From NCBI GenBank assembly GCA_947176785.1, contig CAMWSA010000177.1, positions 1 through 7,714 on the forward strand: a DNA stretch of 7,714 nt, written 5' to 3'. Below are positions 1-5,606 of this stretch, piece after piece. The notes under the pieces were generated by a model that was not told the origin of the DNA, searched no databases, and worked only from the letters and a program-made list of their open reading frames with translations. The position numbers were made by a program, and so were the translations under genes. Position 1 is the first letter of the stretch. Each line of letters starts with the position of its first letter. The DNA comes from an uncultured Lachnospiraceae bacterium. GTDB lineage: Bacteria > Bacillota > Clostridia > Lachnospirales > Lachnospiraceae.

Positions 1-167
1 GGGCACCGTCCGGGAAGCTGCTGTTTTAGAGTTCCGCATCTTCCCTTCCGGCACCTTTCCCGGCAGACAAAGTCCTGTCCAAAGTGCGGACAGCACTTTC
101 TCTGGGCACCGTCCGGGAAGCTGCTGTTTTAGAGTTCCGCATCTTCCCTTCCGGCACCCTTCCCGGC
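1..167. repeat. 103-bp-spaced direct repeat duplicating the ruvX 3' end
   Basis: Bases 1-64 and 104-167 are the same 64-nt sequence with one difference (T at 56, C at 159). The second copy contains the last 12 codons and the stop codon of ruvX. The first copy lies downstream of the gene and repeats those codons, with the one difference being synonymous (AAA/AAG, Lys) in the ruvX frame. The 39 nt between the copies (65-103) are unique. The window begins at the first base of copy 1, so the repeat may extend beyond the edge or be part of a longer tandem array. The likely origin is a local duplication, but this is inference. Confidence 0.9.
76..99 (-). other. Nested hairpin / possible pseudoknot downstream of ruvX
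   Basis: In the minus-strand transcript a perfect 7-bp stem (AAAGTGC at 99-93 with GCACTTT at 87-81) closes a 5-nt loop, TGTCC (92-88). The loop is exactly complementary to GGACA immediately 3' of the stem (80-76). That allows either an H-type pseudoknot or two competing hairpins. No T-run follows, so it is not a convincing intrinsic terminator, although it lies 30 nt after the ruvX stop and could act in 3'-end stability. The base pairing is visible in the sequence; a function is not. Confidence 0.45.
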
Positions 168-587
168 CCCCGCCTTATAGTCCAGATATCCCTGTAAGAT
201 CAGGCTTGCGGCGATCATGTCCACATAATCTCTGCGGTGTTCCCTGCGTATGCCGGCCTCCATCATGGCCTTGTCCGCCGCCACCGTGGTCAGCCTCTCG
301 TCCCACATCGTCACAGGCAGCCCTGTCCTGCGCTCAAGACCTTCCTTAAACTCTCTGGTGAGCCTGGCACGTTCTCCTTCCGTGGCATCCATATTCTTGG
401 GCAGGCCCAGTACGATCTGTCCTACCTGGTATTCCACTATCAATGCTTCAATCCTGGCATAAGTCTGACGCAGCTTATTCTCCTCCCTGCGCCGAATGAT
501 CTCCAGGCCCTGCGCCGTAATGCCCAGCGGGTCGCTGACGGCCACCCCCACTGTCTTTGATCCGAAATCAAGCCCCATGATACGCAT
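129..587 (-). CDS. ruvX: YqgF/RuvX family pre-16S rRNA nuclease / putative Holliday junction resolvase
   Basis: This 152-residue protein is of the YqgF/RuvX family, RNase H-fold nucleases implicated in 5' maturation of 16S rRNA and annotated as putative Holliday junction resolvases; it is cytoplasmic. The N-terminal GLDFGSKTVGVAVSD (residues 5-19) carries the first catalytic Asp (D7). Further family motifs are GLPKNMDATEG (61-71), WDERLTT (95-101, with E97) and VDMIAASLIL (122-131, with D123). Residues from about 138 form a Gly/Ala-rich tail, AGAGKGAG, longer than the family core; the coding sequence of this tail is duplicated downstream. The start at 587 is preceded by a G-rich stretch (GGGGGGTG) that can serve as SD. 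It begins 15 nt after the ireB stop and is presumably cotranscribed with it, matching the common Firmicutes order ireB-ruvX. Confidence 0.95.
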   Translation of the reverse strand: MRIMGLDFGSKTVGVAVSDPLGITAQGLEIIRRREENKLRQTYARIEALIVEYQVGQIVLGLPKNMDATEGERARLTREFKEGLERRTGLPVTMWDERLTTVAADKAMMEAGIRREHRRDYVDMIAASLILQGYLDYKAGAGKGAGREDAEL

Positions 588-602
588 AACGACACCCCCC
601 GC

Positions 603-872
603 TTATGCATGCCATTGGTTATGGCGGATATACTCGGTAAGCAGTTCCTCCACAATCTCGTCACGCTCCACTCTCATAATCAGGCTGCGTGCGCTCTTGT
701 GACTGGTGATATAAGTAGGGTCCCCGCTCATGATATAGCCCACGATCTGGTTCACCGGGTCATACCCCTTTTCAGTCAGTGCTTCATATACGGCGGAAAG
801 GATCACTTTTACACCGGTGGTCTCTGGTTCTGTCTGTACTTTGAAGTATTGTGTATTTCCTAAATCCTGCAT
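603..872 (-). CDS. ireB: IreB family regulatory phosphoprotein (UPF0297)
   Basis: This 89-residue protein of the IreB/YrzL (UPF0297) family has the normal length for the family. In Enterococcus faecalis, IreB is phosphorylated on N-terminal threonines by the PASTA kinase IreK (PrkC-type) and acts negatively in cephalosporin resistance. Here the N-terminal segment MQDLGNTQYF offers Thr7 as the candidate site; further threonines at 14, 18 and 19 lie beyond it. Family hallmarks are GVKVILSAVYEALTEKGYDPVNQIVGYI (in 20-47), SGDPTYITSH (49-58) and the Arg-rich helix SARSLIMRVERDEIVEELL. The start at 872 has a GGAGG four bases upstream. The gene heads a two-gene unit with ruvX and has its own strong promoter just behind mtaB. 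The kinase is not in this window, so the regulatory role is inferred from the family. Confidence 0.95.
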   Translation of the reverse strand: MQDLGNTQYFKVQTEPETTGVKVILSAVYEALTEKGYDPVNQIVGYIMSGDPTYITSHKSARSLIMRVERDEIVEELLTEYIRHNQWHA

Positions 873-905
873 ATGTCCTCCACGAATGTATCCTGCTATT
901 TTCTA

Positions 906-934
906 ATCATACTCTATTTGTCAGAAAATTTCAA
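906..934 (-). promoter_or_regulatory. SigA-type promoter for ireB-ruvX
   Basis: On the minus strand, TTGAAA (934-929) is followed after exactly 17 nt by TATGAT (911-906), a near-consensus housekeeping promoter. Transcription would start near 899, giving a leader of about 27 nt before the ireB ATG that includes its GGAGG. The -35 box starts one base after the last base of the mtaB stop codon (936-938), so the promoter fills the whole mtaB-ireB gap. Readthrough from mtaB is also possible because no terminator is visible between them. Confidence 0.75.
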
Positions 935-935
935 G

Positions 936-2336
936 TCAAAGCTGCAAGGCTTCCGCCAGTAATACCTCATCGGTGAGAAATCCCCGGATTCTCACTTGCC
1001 CCAGTCTGCCCTGCAGAGATTTTGTCCCGGGCAGCGCTACCCGCACATAATCCCTGGTGTATCCGACCTGCCAGAGATCTCCGGCAATCTCCTTGAATTC
1101 TTCAAACAAAACTTCCACATTCCGTCCTATGTATCTGCTGCGGAAGGCCCTGGACTGCTCCTTCTCCAACTGCTGCAGCAGGGCGCTGCGGCTTGTTTTC
1201 ACCGCGTCTGTCAGCTGATCCGGCATACGGTCGGCCACCGTGCCCGCACGCCGGGAGTATTTAAAAATATGCATCTCGTAGAAATTTATCCGCTCCAGGA
1301 ACTGTCTGCATGTCTCGAACTCCTCCTCCGTCTCTCCGGGAAAGCCCACAATCACATCCGTGGTTATGGCCGGACAGTCAAAAGCCCTGCGCAGATGCCC
1401 TACACTCTGAAAGTATTCCCCTGTAGTATAATGTCTATTCATACGTTTTAGCGTGGCATCGCAGCCGCTTTGCAGAGACAGGTGAAAGTGAGGGCATACT
1501 TTGTCACAGGCCGCCAGCCGGGATGCGAAATCCTCCGTTACAATTCGGGGTTCCAGAGAGCCCAGCCGTATCCGGGCTAGGCCCTCCAGCCGCTGAAGCT
1601 CCTCCACCAGTTCGATCAGCCCGGACCGTCCCTGGTAGTCCCCCCGGGACGCCGTTCCTCCCTCCGCCTGGTCAATGCCATAGGAACTGATATGAATCCC
1701 CGTCAGTACCACCTCCTGGTAGCCTTCCTCCACCATGCCCCGGATCTCCCGCAGTATGTCCTCCCTGCGGCGGCTGCGCACCCGCCCCCTGGCATAGGGT
1801 ATGACGCAGTAGCTGCAGAACTGGTTGCAGCCATCCTGGATTTTAATGTAGGCCCTGGTATGCTCCGCCGCCTTTGTAAGCTGCATCTCTTCATATTCAT
1901 GTGTGTGGTTAATGTCGATAACCGTGCTGCCGCCTAATGTTTTGTCCTGCGGCATCTCCTCCTGACGCGGATCCTTCTTGCGCCGGTCCCTCTCCGCCAG
2001 ATACTCCTCCAGGATCCTGACAATATCCCTTTTCCGGTTATTGCCGATGGCCAGGTCGATACAATCGTCCCTAAGGGCCTCCTCCTGCCCTGTCTGCACA
2101 TAGCAGCCCATGGCCACCACCAGCGCGTCCGGGTTCAAAGCCCTGGCCCGGTGCAGCATCTGGCGGCTTTTGCGGTCCGCAATATTTGTCACCGTACAGG
2201 TATTTATAATATAAATATCGGCCTTTTCCCCAAAAGGCACAATACTATATCCCTTCTCCCGTAGAATTTGTTGCACAAAATCCATTTCATAAGAATTCAC
2301 TTTACAGCCAAGATTATGAAATGCAACATTTTTCAT
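936..2336 (-). CDS. mtaB: tRNA t6A37 methylthiotransferase MtaB (MiaB-like radical SAM enzyme)
   Basis: MtaB (B. subtilis YqeV type) is a 466-residue radical SAM enzyme that converts N6-threonylcarbamoyladenosine at position 37 of ANN-decoding tRNAs to the 2-methylthio form. The N-terminal UPF0004 domain (about 1-110) holds the three auxiliary-cluster cysteines in GCKVN (C11), NTCTVT (C47) and MGCY (C78). The radical SAM core begins near 160 with CNQFCSYC (C170, C174, C177), the CxxxCxxC ligand set for the catalytic 4Fe-4S cluster. Later motifs are HLSLQSGCD (285-293) and TTDVIVGFPGE (325-335). A TRAM-like RNA-binding region occupies about 400-466. The GCKVN start and the lack of a MiaB-type C-terminus favour MtaB over MiaB or RimO. 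The start at 2336 has only a weak GGGG SD six bases or so upstream. It is transcribed divergently from the HPr-like gene. Confidence 0.95.
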   Translation of the reverse strand: MKNVAFHNLGCKVNSYEMDFVQQILREKGYSIVPFGEKADIYIINTCTVTNIADRKSRQMLHRARALNPDALVVAMGCYVQTGQEEALRDDCIDLAIGNNRKRDIVRILEEYLAERDRRKKDPRQEEMPQDKTLGGSTVIDINHTHEYEEMQLTKAAEHTRAYIKIQDGCNQFCSYCVIPYARGRVRSRRREDILREIRGMVEEGYQEVVLTGIHISSYGIDQAEGGTASRGDYQGRSGLIELVEELQRLEGLARIRLGSLEPRIVTEDFASRLAACDKVCPHFHLSLQSGCDATLKRMNRHYTTGEYFQSVGHLRRAFDCPAITTDVIVGFPGETEEEFETCRQFLERINFYEMHIFKYSRRAGTVADRMPDQLTDAVKTSRSALLQQLEKEQSRAFRSRYIGRNVEVLFEEFKEIAGDLWQVGYTRDYVRVALPGTKSLQGRLGQVRIRGFLTDEVLLAEALQL

Positions 2337-2369
2337 ATTATTCCCCGCTTTTTTTGTATTGTTTTTTCC

Positions 2370-2398
2370 TTGACTTTTAATCCATCTGCCAGTAATAT
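2370..2398 (+). promoter_or_regulatory. SigA-type promoter for the HPr-like gene
   Basis: TTGACT (2370-2375) and TAATAT (2393-2398) are separated by 17 nt, each differing from consensus at one position. Transcription would start near 2405, leaving a leader of about 105 nt before the ATG at 2511. It lies in the divergent 174-bp region between mtaB and the HPr-like gene and points at the latter. An equally good promoter for mtaB on the opposite strand was not found. Confidence 0.8.
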
Positions 2399-2434
2399 GT
2401 AAGCAGAAGTTCGGATGCTACATATTCCCGGATA

Positions 2435-2468
2435 CCTGTCGGCGCAATGTCACAGGCAGGCCCTGTGA
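2435..2468 (+). promoter_or_regulatory. Leader hairpins with a shared arm upstream of the HPr-like gene
   Basis: TCACAGG (2450-2456) pairs perfectly with CCTGTGA (2462-2468) around a 5-nt loop. The ACAGG within it (2452-2456) can instead pair with CCTGT at 2435-2439. The leader could therefore adopt two mutually exclusive stem-loops, with the second (7 bp, short loop) expected to be more stable. The SD at 2497-2502 lies 28 nt further on and is not itself sequestered by either form. The pairings are visible; a regulatory role is speculative. Confidence 0.35.
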
Positions 2469-2510
2469 TCTGAAAAGGTAAGTATGGCAACCAGCAAGGA
2501 GGTAAAGACA

Positions 2511-2741
2511 ATGAAGACAATACAGATTTCTCTAAATTCCATCGACAAAGTGAAAGCGTTTGTAAATGACATCACCAAGTTTGACTACGATTTTGATCTT
2601 GTATCCGGCAGATACGTGATTGACGCCAAGTCTATCATGGGCATCTTCAGCCTGGATCTGTCCAAGCCCATCGACTTGAACATCCATGCAGAGGAGAATG
2701 TCGAAGACGTGTTGGCGGCATTAGCTCCCTACACCCTGTGA
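2511..2741 (+). CDS. HPr-like protein lacking the phosphorylatable active-site histidine
   Basis: This 76-residue protein resembles the phosphocarrier HPr of the sugar phosphotransferase system. The middle, DAKSIMGIFSLDLSKP (38-53), matches the Ser46 region of Gram-positive HPr (AKSIMGVMSL), putting the HprK/P target-type serine at residue 41. The C-terminal NIHAEENVEDVLAALAPY matches the final strand and helix. The GLHARP active-site loop is missing: after MKTIQISLNS the chain goes directly to IDKVKAFVNDITKF, with no His in the first 57 residues and a shorter loop. PTS phosphotransfer is therefore not expected. A regulatory or binding role analogous to Crh of Bacillus, where His15 is also replaced, is possible but inferred. 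The start at 2511 is chosen over an in-frame ATG at 2484 because AGGAGG (2497-2502) lies eight bases before it. The gene has its own promoter and terminator. Confidence 0.8.
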   Translation: MKTIQISLNSIDKVKAFVNDITKFDYDFDLVSGRYVIDAKSIMGIFSLDLSKPIDLNIHAEENVEDVLAALAPYTL

Positions 2742-2745
2742 TATC

Positions 2746-2870
2746 TATACTCACGGACGATTAGATTTTCCTTCCAGCACGGCACATATTTCCATAAGCA
2801 TATGGCGTTTGCTATAATTATGCAGCATGTGCCGTGCTGGGATTGGAAAGGATCAGCGGTCGTTAGTATA
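2746..2870. repeat. 125-bp imperfect palindrome (MITE-like or structured RNA)
   Basis: The whole segment folds on itself about a centre near 2807. From the outside in: TATACT (2746-2751) with AGTATA (2865-2870); ACG (2753-2755) with CGT nearby; TTTCC (2767-2771) with GGAAA (2845-2849); a perfect 14-bp arm CCAGCACGGCACAT (2774-2787) with its complement at 2827-2840; then CATA/TATG-type pairing in the central 39 nt. It contains no open frame of note and lies five bases after the stop codon of the HPr-like gene, before its terminator. A non-autonomous mobile element with TA-containing ends, or a stable 3'-UTR stem, are the two readings. Confidence 0.7.
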
Positions 2871-2885
2871 ACATCCGTTCATATG

Positions 2886-2921
2886 ACCCGGGCGTGTCTG
2901 CACGCACCGGGTTATTTTATT
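2886..2921 (+). terminator. Rho-independent terminator of the HPr-like gene
   Basis: ACCCGG-GCGTG (2886-2896) pairs with CACGC-A-CCGGGT (2901-2912) around a TCTG loop, forming an 11-bp GC-rich stem with one bulged A. The T-rich tail TATTTTATT (2913-2921) follows on the plus strand. The opposite strand has no T-run after the stem, so it serves the HPr-like transcript and not the convergent thiI. Confidence 0.8.
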
Positions 2922-2988
2922 GCGATGGCATCCTTTCAATCCCTTCACTGCGCGGTAAGCCGCTTTCTATCCGGCGTATGATGCCGAT

Positions 2989-4170
2989 TTACTCTGTCAC
3001 GATAATCAGTTCGTCCGTCTCCAGGGCCGTTTGCATCAGTTCGTCCAGTTTTTCCCTGATGTGGTTCTCATGCTTGCGGATGATTTTCACATTGGGTTTG
3101 GTAACCGGATGCTTGGCCACAAAGATGGTGCAGCAGTCCTCAAAAGGCTGTATGGAAGTCTCATAGGTGTCAATCCTTTTGGCAACTTCCACGATCTCTT
3201 CTTTGTCAAAGCCGATCAGCGGACGGTACACCGGCAGTTCGCACACCTCGTTGGTGGCGATGAGGGAACTCATGGTCTGAGAGGCCACCTGGCCGATGCT
3301 CTCCCCGGTGATCAGTCCCAGGCACTCGGTCCCTTTGGCAATCGCCTCCGCAATCCGCATCATGTATCGGCGCATGATAATGGTAAGTTCCTCATGGGGC
3401 GCGTTCTCATAGATATACATCTGAAGGTCTGTGAAGTTAATCACGTGCAGGTAGATCGGACCCGTGTAGCAGGAAACCAGCCTGGCCAGATCCACCACCT
3501 TCTGTTTGGCGCGGTCGCTGGTGTAGGGCGGCGCATGGAAATAGACGGCGTCAATCTTGACCCCCCGTTTGGCAATCATGTAGCCGGCCACCGGCGAATC
3601 AATCCCTCCGGACAACAGCAGCATAGCCTTGCCGCCGGTGCCCACGGGCATACCGCCGGGGCCCGGGATGGTTTCGGAGTACACATATATCTTTTCCCGC
3701 ACCTCAATATTCAGAAGAATATCCGGGTGATGTACATCCACTCGCATCTCCGGATAGGCCCCCAGGATCGCCTCGCCCAAATCCCTGTTGATCTCCATGG
3801 AATCCTTGGGATAGTTCTTGCGGCTGCGCCGGGCATTGACCTTGAAGGTCTTATGCCTGTCCGGATACATCTCTCCCAGATAGGCAACCACCCTCCCGCA
3901 AAGCTGCTCCCAACCCTCGTCCTCCACATAAATCACCGGGCAGATGCCCCAGATGCCAAACACCTTTTTCAGACGCTCCACTGTCTCGTCAAAGTCAAAC
4001 TCCCCCTGCGCTTCCACAAAGATACGTCCCATAGTCTTGCGGATCGCGAACTCGCCCTCACACTGTTTGAGGGCGAGCTTGATCTGCCGGATCAATGCGT
4101 CCTCAAACAGATATCGGTTCTTTCCTTTTATGCCGATCTCGGCATACTTAATCAAAAATGCAGTAAACAT
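2989..4170 (-). CDS. thiI: tRNA 4-thiouridine synthase / thiazole biosynthesis sulfurtransferase ThiI
   Basis: This 393-residue ThiI adenylates U8 of tRNA and transfers sulfur to give 4-thiouridine; in many bacteria ThiI also passes sulfur to ThiS for thiamin thiazole synthesis. The N-terminal ferredoxin-like and THUMP region (about 1-165) binds tRNA. The PP-loop ATPase domain starts near 180 with LLLSGGIDSPVAGYM, the SGGxDS nucleotide motif being at 187-192. ITGESIGQVASQT (287-299) and QPFEDCCTIF (341-350) follow; the Cys346/347 pair lies where the catalytic AANH-domain cysteine is expected. There is no C-terminal rhodanese domain, as is usual in Firmicutes, where a dedicated cysteine desulfurase (NifZ of B. 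subtilis) gives sulfur directly. The desulfurase gene immediately upstream fits that partner. The ATG at 4170 is preceded by GAGGAG about four bases away. Confidence 0.96.
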   Translation of the reverse strand: MFTAFLIKYAEIGIKGKNRYLFEDALIRQIKLALKQCEGEFAIRKTMGRIFVEAQGEFDFDETVERLKKVFGIWGICPVIYVEDEGWEQLCGRVVAYLGEMYPDRHKTFKVNARRSRKNYPKDSMEINRDLGEAILGAYPEMRVDVHHPDILLNIEVREKIYVYSETIPGPGGMPVGTGGKAMLLLSGGIDSPVAGYMIAKRGVKIDAVYFHAPPYTSDRAKQKVVDLARLVSCYTGPIYLHVINFTDLQMYIYENAPHEELTIIMRRYMMRIAEAIAKGTECLGLITGESIGQVASQTMSSLIATNEVCELPVYRPLIGFDKEEIVEVAKRIDTYETSIQPFEDCCTIFVAKHPVTKPNVKIIRKHENHIREKLDELMQTALETDELIIVTE

Positions 4171-4185
4171 AAATCTCCTCGTTTC

Positions 4186-4446
4186 TTATTGTGCGTTCCA
4201 CATCCGCCTTCCCTGCGCCAAACCCACAGAGCATTTTTCGGTCGCTCCAGCGTCCGGAAATCCTCTGGGCGCAGGAAAGACAGACGCCGCTCTGCGTTCC
4301 GCATCCGCCTTCCCTGCGCCAAACCCACAGAGCATTTTCCGGCCGCTCCGGCGTCCGGAAATCCTCTGGGCGCAGGAAAGACAGACGCCGCTTTGCGTTC
4401 CGCATCCGTCTTCCCTGAGGCAGTACCAACAGCCCCTGTTTCTCAT
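4186..4446 (-). other. Open frame of 86 codons overlapping the nifS stop (repeat-derived, doubtful)
   Basis: The ATG at 4446-4444 overlaps the TGA of the cysteine desulfurase as ATGA, and the frame stays open across almost the entire gap, ending 15 nt before thiI. The predicted peptide is Cys- and Arg-rich (for example CGTQSGVCLSCAQRISG) and is built from the 101-bp repeats; because 101 is not a multiple of three, successive copies are read in different frames. No SD is visible before the ATG and no known family is recognised. It is most likely a by-product of the repeats, though the position would allow translational coupling. Confidence 0.2.
4192..4440. repeat. 101-bp tandem repeat array between nifS and thiI
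   Basis: Copies start at 4192, 4293 and 4394, an exact 101-bp period. The first two are full length and differ at only a handful of positions. The third matches well to 4417 and then becomes degenerate toward the nifS stop. Each full unit is self-complementary: CTTCCCTGCGCC pairs with GGCGCAGGAAAG (one mismatch), CAGAG with CTCTG inside it after a 7-nt bulge, and TTTCCGG with CCGGAAA around a 12-nt loop. Each unit could thus form a hairpin of roughly 80 nt. This resembles REP/BIME- or MITE-like intergenic repeats. It occupies most of the 272-bp gap and leaves only the thiI SD region free. Confidence 0.9.
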
Positions 4447-5606
4447 CGACGTGTGTATTTTCTCAACATAGGAATCATATCATACATTATACCCAATGTA
4501 TAGTCAATTTCTTCCCGGGTAGTGTAAACGGAAAAGCTAAACCTTATGGTGCTGTCCCACAGTTCCCTGGGCAGCTTCATCGCCTTCAGGGTGGCCGAGG
4601 TCTGAGGTTTGTTGGAGGAACAGGCACTTCCGGCGGACACGTAGATCCCCTTCTCCTCCAAGGCGTGCAGCAGCACTTCGCTGCGGATTCCGGAGACGGA
4701 GACACTGACCACATGAGGGGCAGTAGCCCTGCAGCCCTCCTGGGGAATACCGTTGACCCGGATTCCCTCCACCTGGCCGATCTGCTCTACAAAATACTCT
4801 TTCAATTCATACAGACGCTGCACATCCTCATCCAGATGGGAATAGATCAGTTCCGCCGCTTTAGCCATCCCGGCAATACCGGGCACATTCTCCGTGCCGG
4901 AACGCATATTTTTCTGCTGTCCCCCTCCGTGGACAATGGGCTGGATTTTCACCCGCTCTCCCACATAGAGGAAGCCCACGCCTTTGGGGCCGTGTATCTT
5001 GTGACTGCTGACCGACAGCAGATCAATCTGCATTCGCCTGGGCAGTATCCTGAACTTGCCAAAACCCTGTACCGCATCCACATGGAAAAGGATGGAGGGA
5101 TTTTTTCGCTTGATCAGCGTTCCCGCCTCCGCTATGGGTTGTAATGCCCCTACCTCGTTGTTGGTGTGCATAACGGACACCAGAATGGTCTCCGGACGAA
5201 TGGCATTTTCCAGATCCTGCAGGGAAATCCGCCCCCAGGCGTCCACCGGCAGATATGTGACCTGAAAGCCCTGACTCTCCAGATATCGCATGGGCTGAAG
5301 AACAGCCGGATGCTCCACCTGGGTGGTGATCAGATGATTGCCCTGCCTGCGGCCCGCCATGGCGCACCCGATCAACGCCAGATTGTCCGCCTCCGTACCT
5401 CCGGAGGTAAAGAAAATCTCCTTCGCCTGCACCTTCAATATGCCTGCCAGCGTCTCCCTGGCATAGCGCAGATATTGCTCCGCCTCCACACCCTTACGGT
5501 GCATGCTGGAGGGGTTGCCATACTCCTCACAGGAAATCTTCGTAACCAGTTCCGCCACCTGGGGGAGCGCCCTTGTGGTTGCGGAATTATCTAAATATAC
5601 TTCCAT
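4443..5606 (-). CDS. Cysteine desulfurase (NifS/IscS family, ThiI partner)
   Basis: This 387-residue PLP enzyme converts cysteine to alanine and holds the released sulfur as an enzyme persulfide. The start YLDNSATT (4-11) and EYGNPSSMH (28-36) are family signatures. The PLP pocket is marked by TSGGTEADN (67-75), His99, HTNNEVG (147-153), HVDAVQ with Asp177 (175-180), and the Schiff-base Lys203 in SSHKIHGPKG. HGGGQ (226-230) and RSGTEN (235-240) follow. The persulfide cysteine is Cys329 in SAGSACSS on the flexible loop. Proximity to thiI suggests that ThiI is its main acceptor, as for NifZ-ThiI in Bacillus; no iscU or nifU lies nearby, so general Fe-S assembly is less likely from this context. 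GGGGAG lies six bases before the ATG at 5606. The exact subgroup symbol (nifZ, iscS, nifS) cannot be settled here. Confidence 0.95.
   Translation of the reverse strand: MEVYLDNSATTRALPQVAELVTKISCEEYGNPSSMHRKGVEAEQYLRYARETLAGILKVQAKEIFFTSGGTEADNLALIGCAMAGRRQGNHLITTQVEHPAVLQPMRYLESQGFQVTYLPVDAWGRISLQDLENAIRPETILVSVMHTNNEVGALQPIAEAGTLIKRKNPSILFHVDAVQGFGKFRILPRRMQIDLLSVSSHKIHGPKGVGFLYVGERVKIQPIVHGGGQQKNMRSGTENVPGIAGMAKAAELIYSHLDEDVQRLYELKEYFVEQIGQVEGIRVNGIPQEGCRATAPHVVSVSVSGIRSEVLLHALEEKGIYVSAGSACSSNKPQTSATLKAMKLPRELWDSTIRFSFSVYTTREEIDYTLGIMYDMIPMLRKYTRR

Noticed and set aside
31..50. Resemblance between the ruvX-tail repeat and the 101-bp repeat (shared GTTCCGCATC and nearby TTCCCT)
   Set aside because: Only 10 identical bases plus a short shifted match; the rest does not align, so common origin is not supported.
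996..1451. 151-codon plus-strand open frame opposite mtaB
   Set aside because: It is a shadow of the mtaB coding sequence, with no start signal and no family resemblance.
2337..2483. Promoter for mtaB on the minus strand
   Set aside because: The best pair, TTGCGC with TATGTA at 17-nt spacing, matches consensus at only about half the positions of each box, so it is too weak to list as a feature. mtaB must nonetheless start somewhere in this divergent region.
2952..2963. Terminator for thiI (GCGG-TAAG-CCGC)
   Set aside because: It is a four-base stem with no T-run on the minus strand. No convincing thiI terminator is visible before the HPr-like terminator region.
4192..4440. CRISPR array as explanation for the repeats here or at 7556-7714
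   Set aside because: The repeats are contiguous 101-bp and 63-bp tandem units without unique spacers of regular length, and no cas gene is present.
3031..4503. 490-codon open frame on the plus strand opposite thiI
   Set aside because: It is longer than thiI but entirely antisense to a clear ThiI with all motifs. It has no SD and no recognisable domain, is His/Leu-rich as expected of a shadow frame, and its end is made of the 101-bp repeats.
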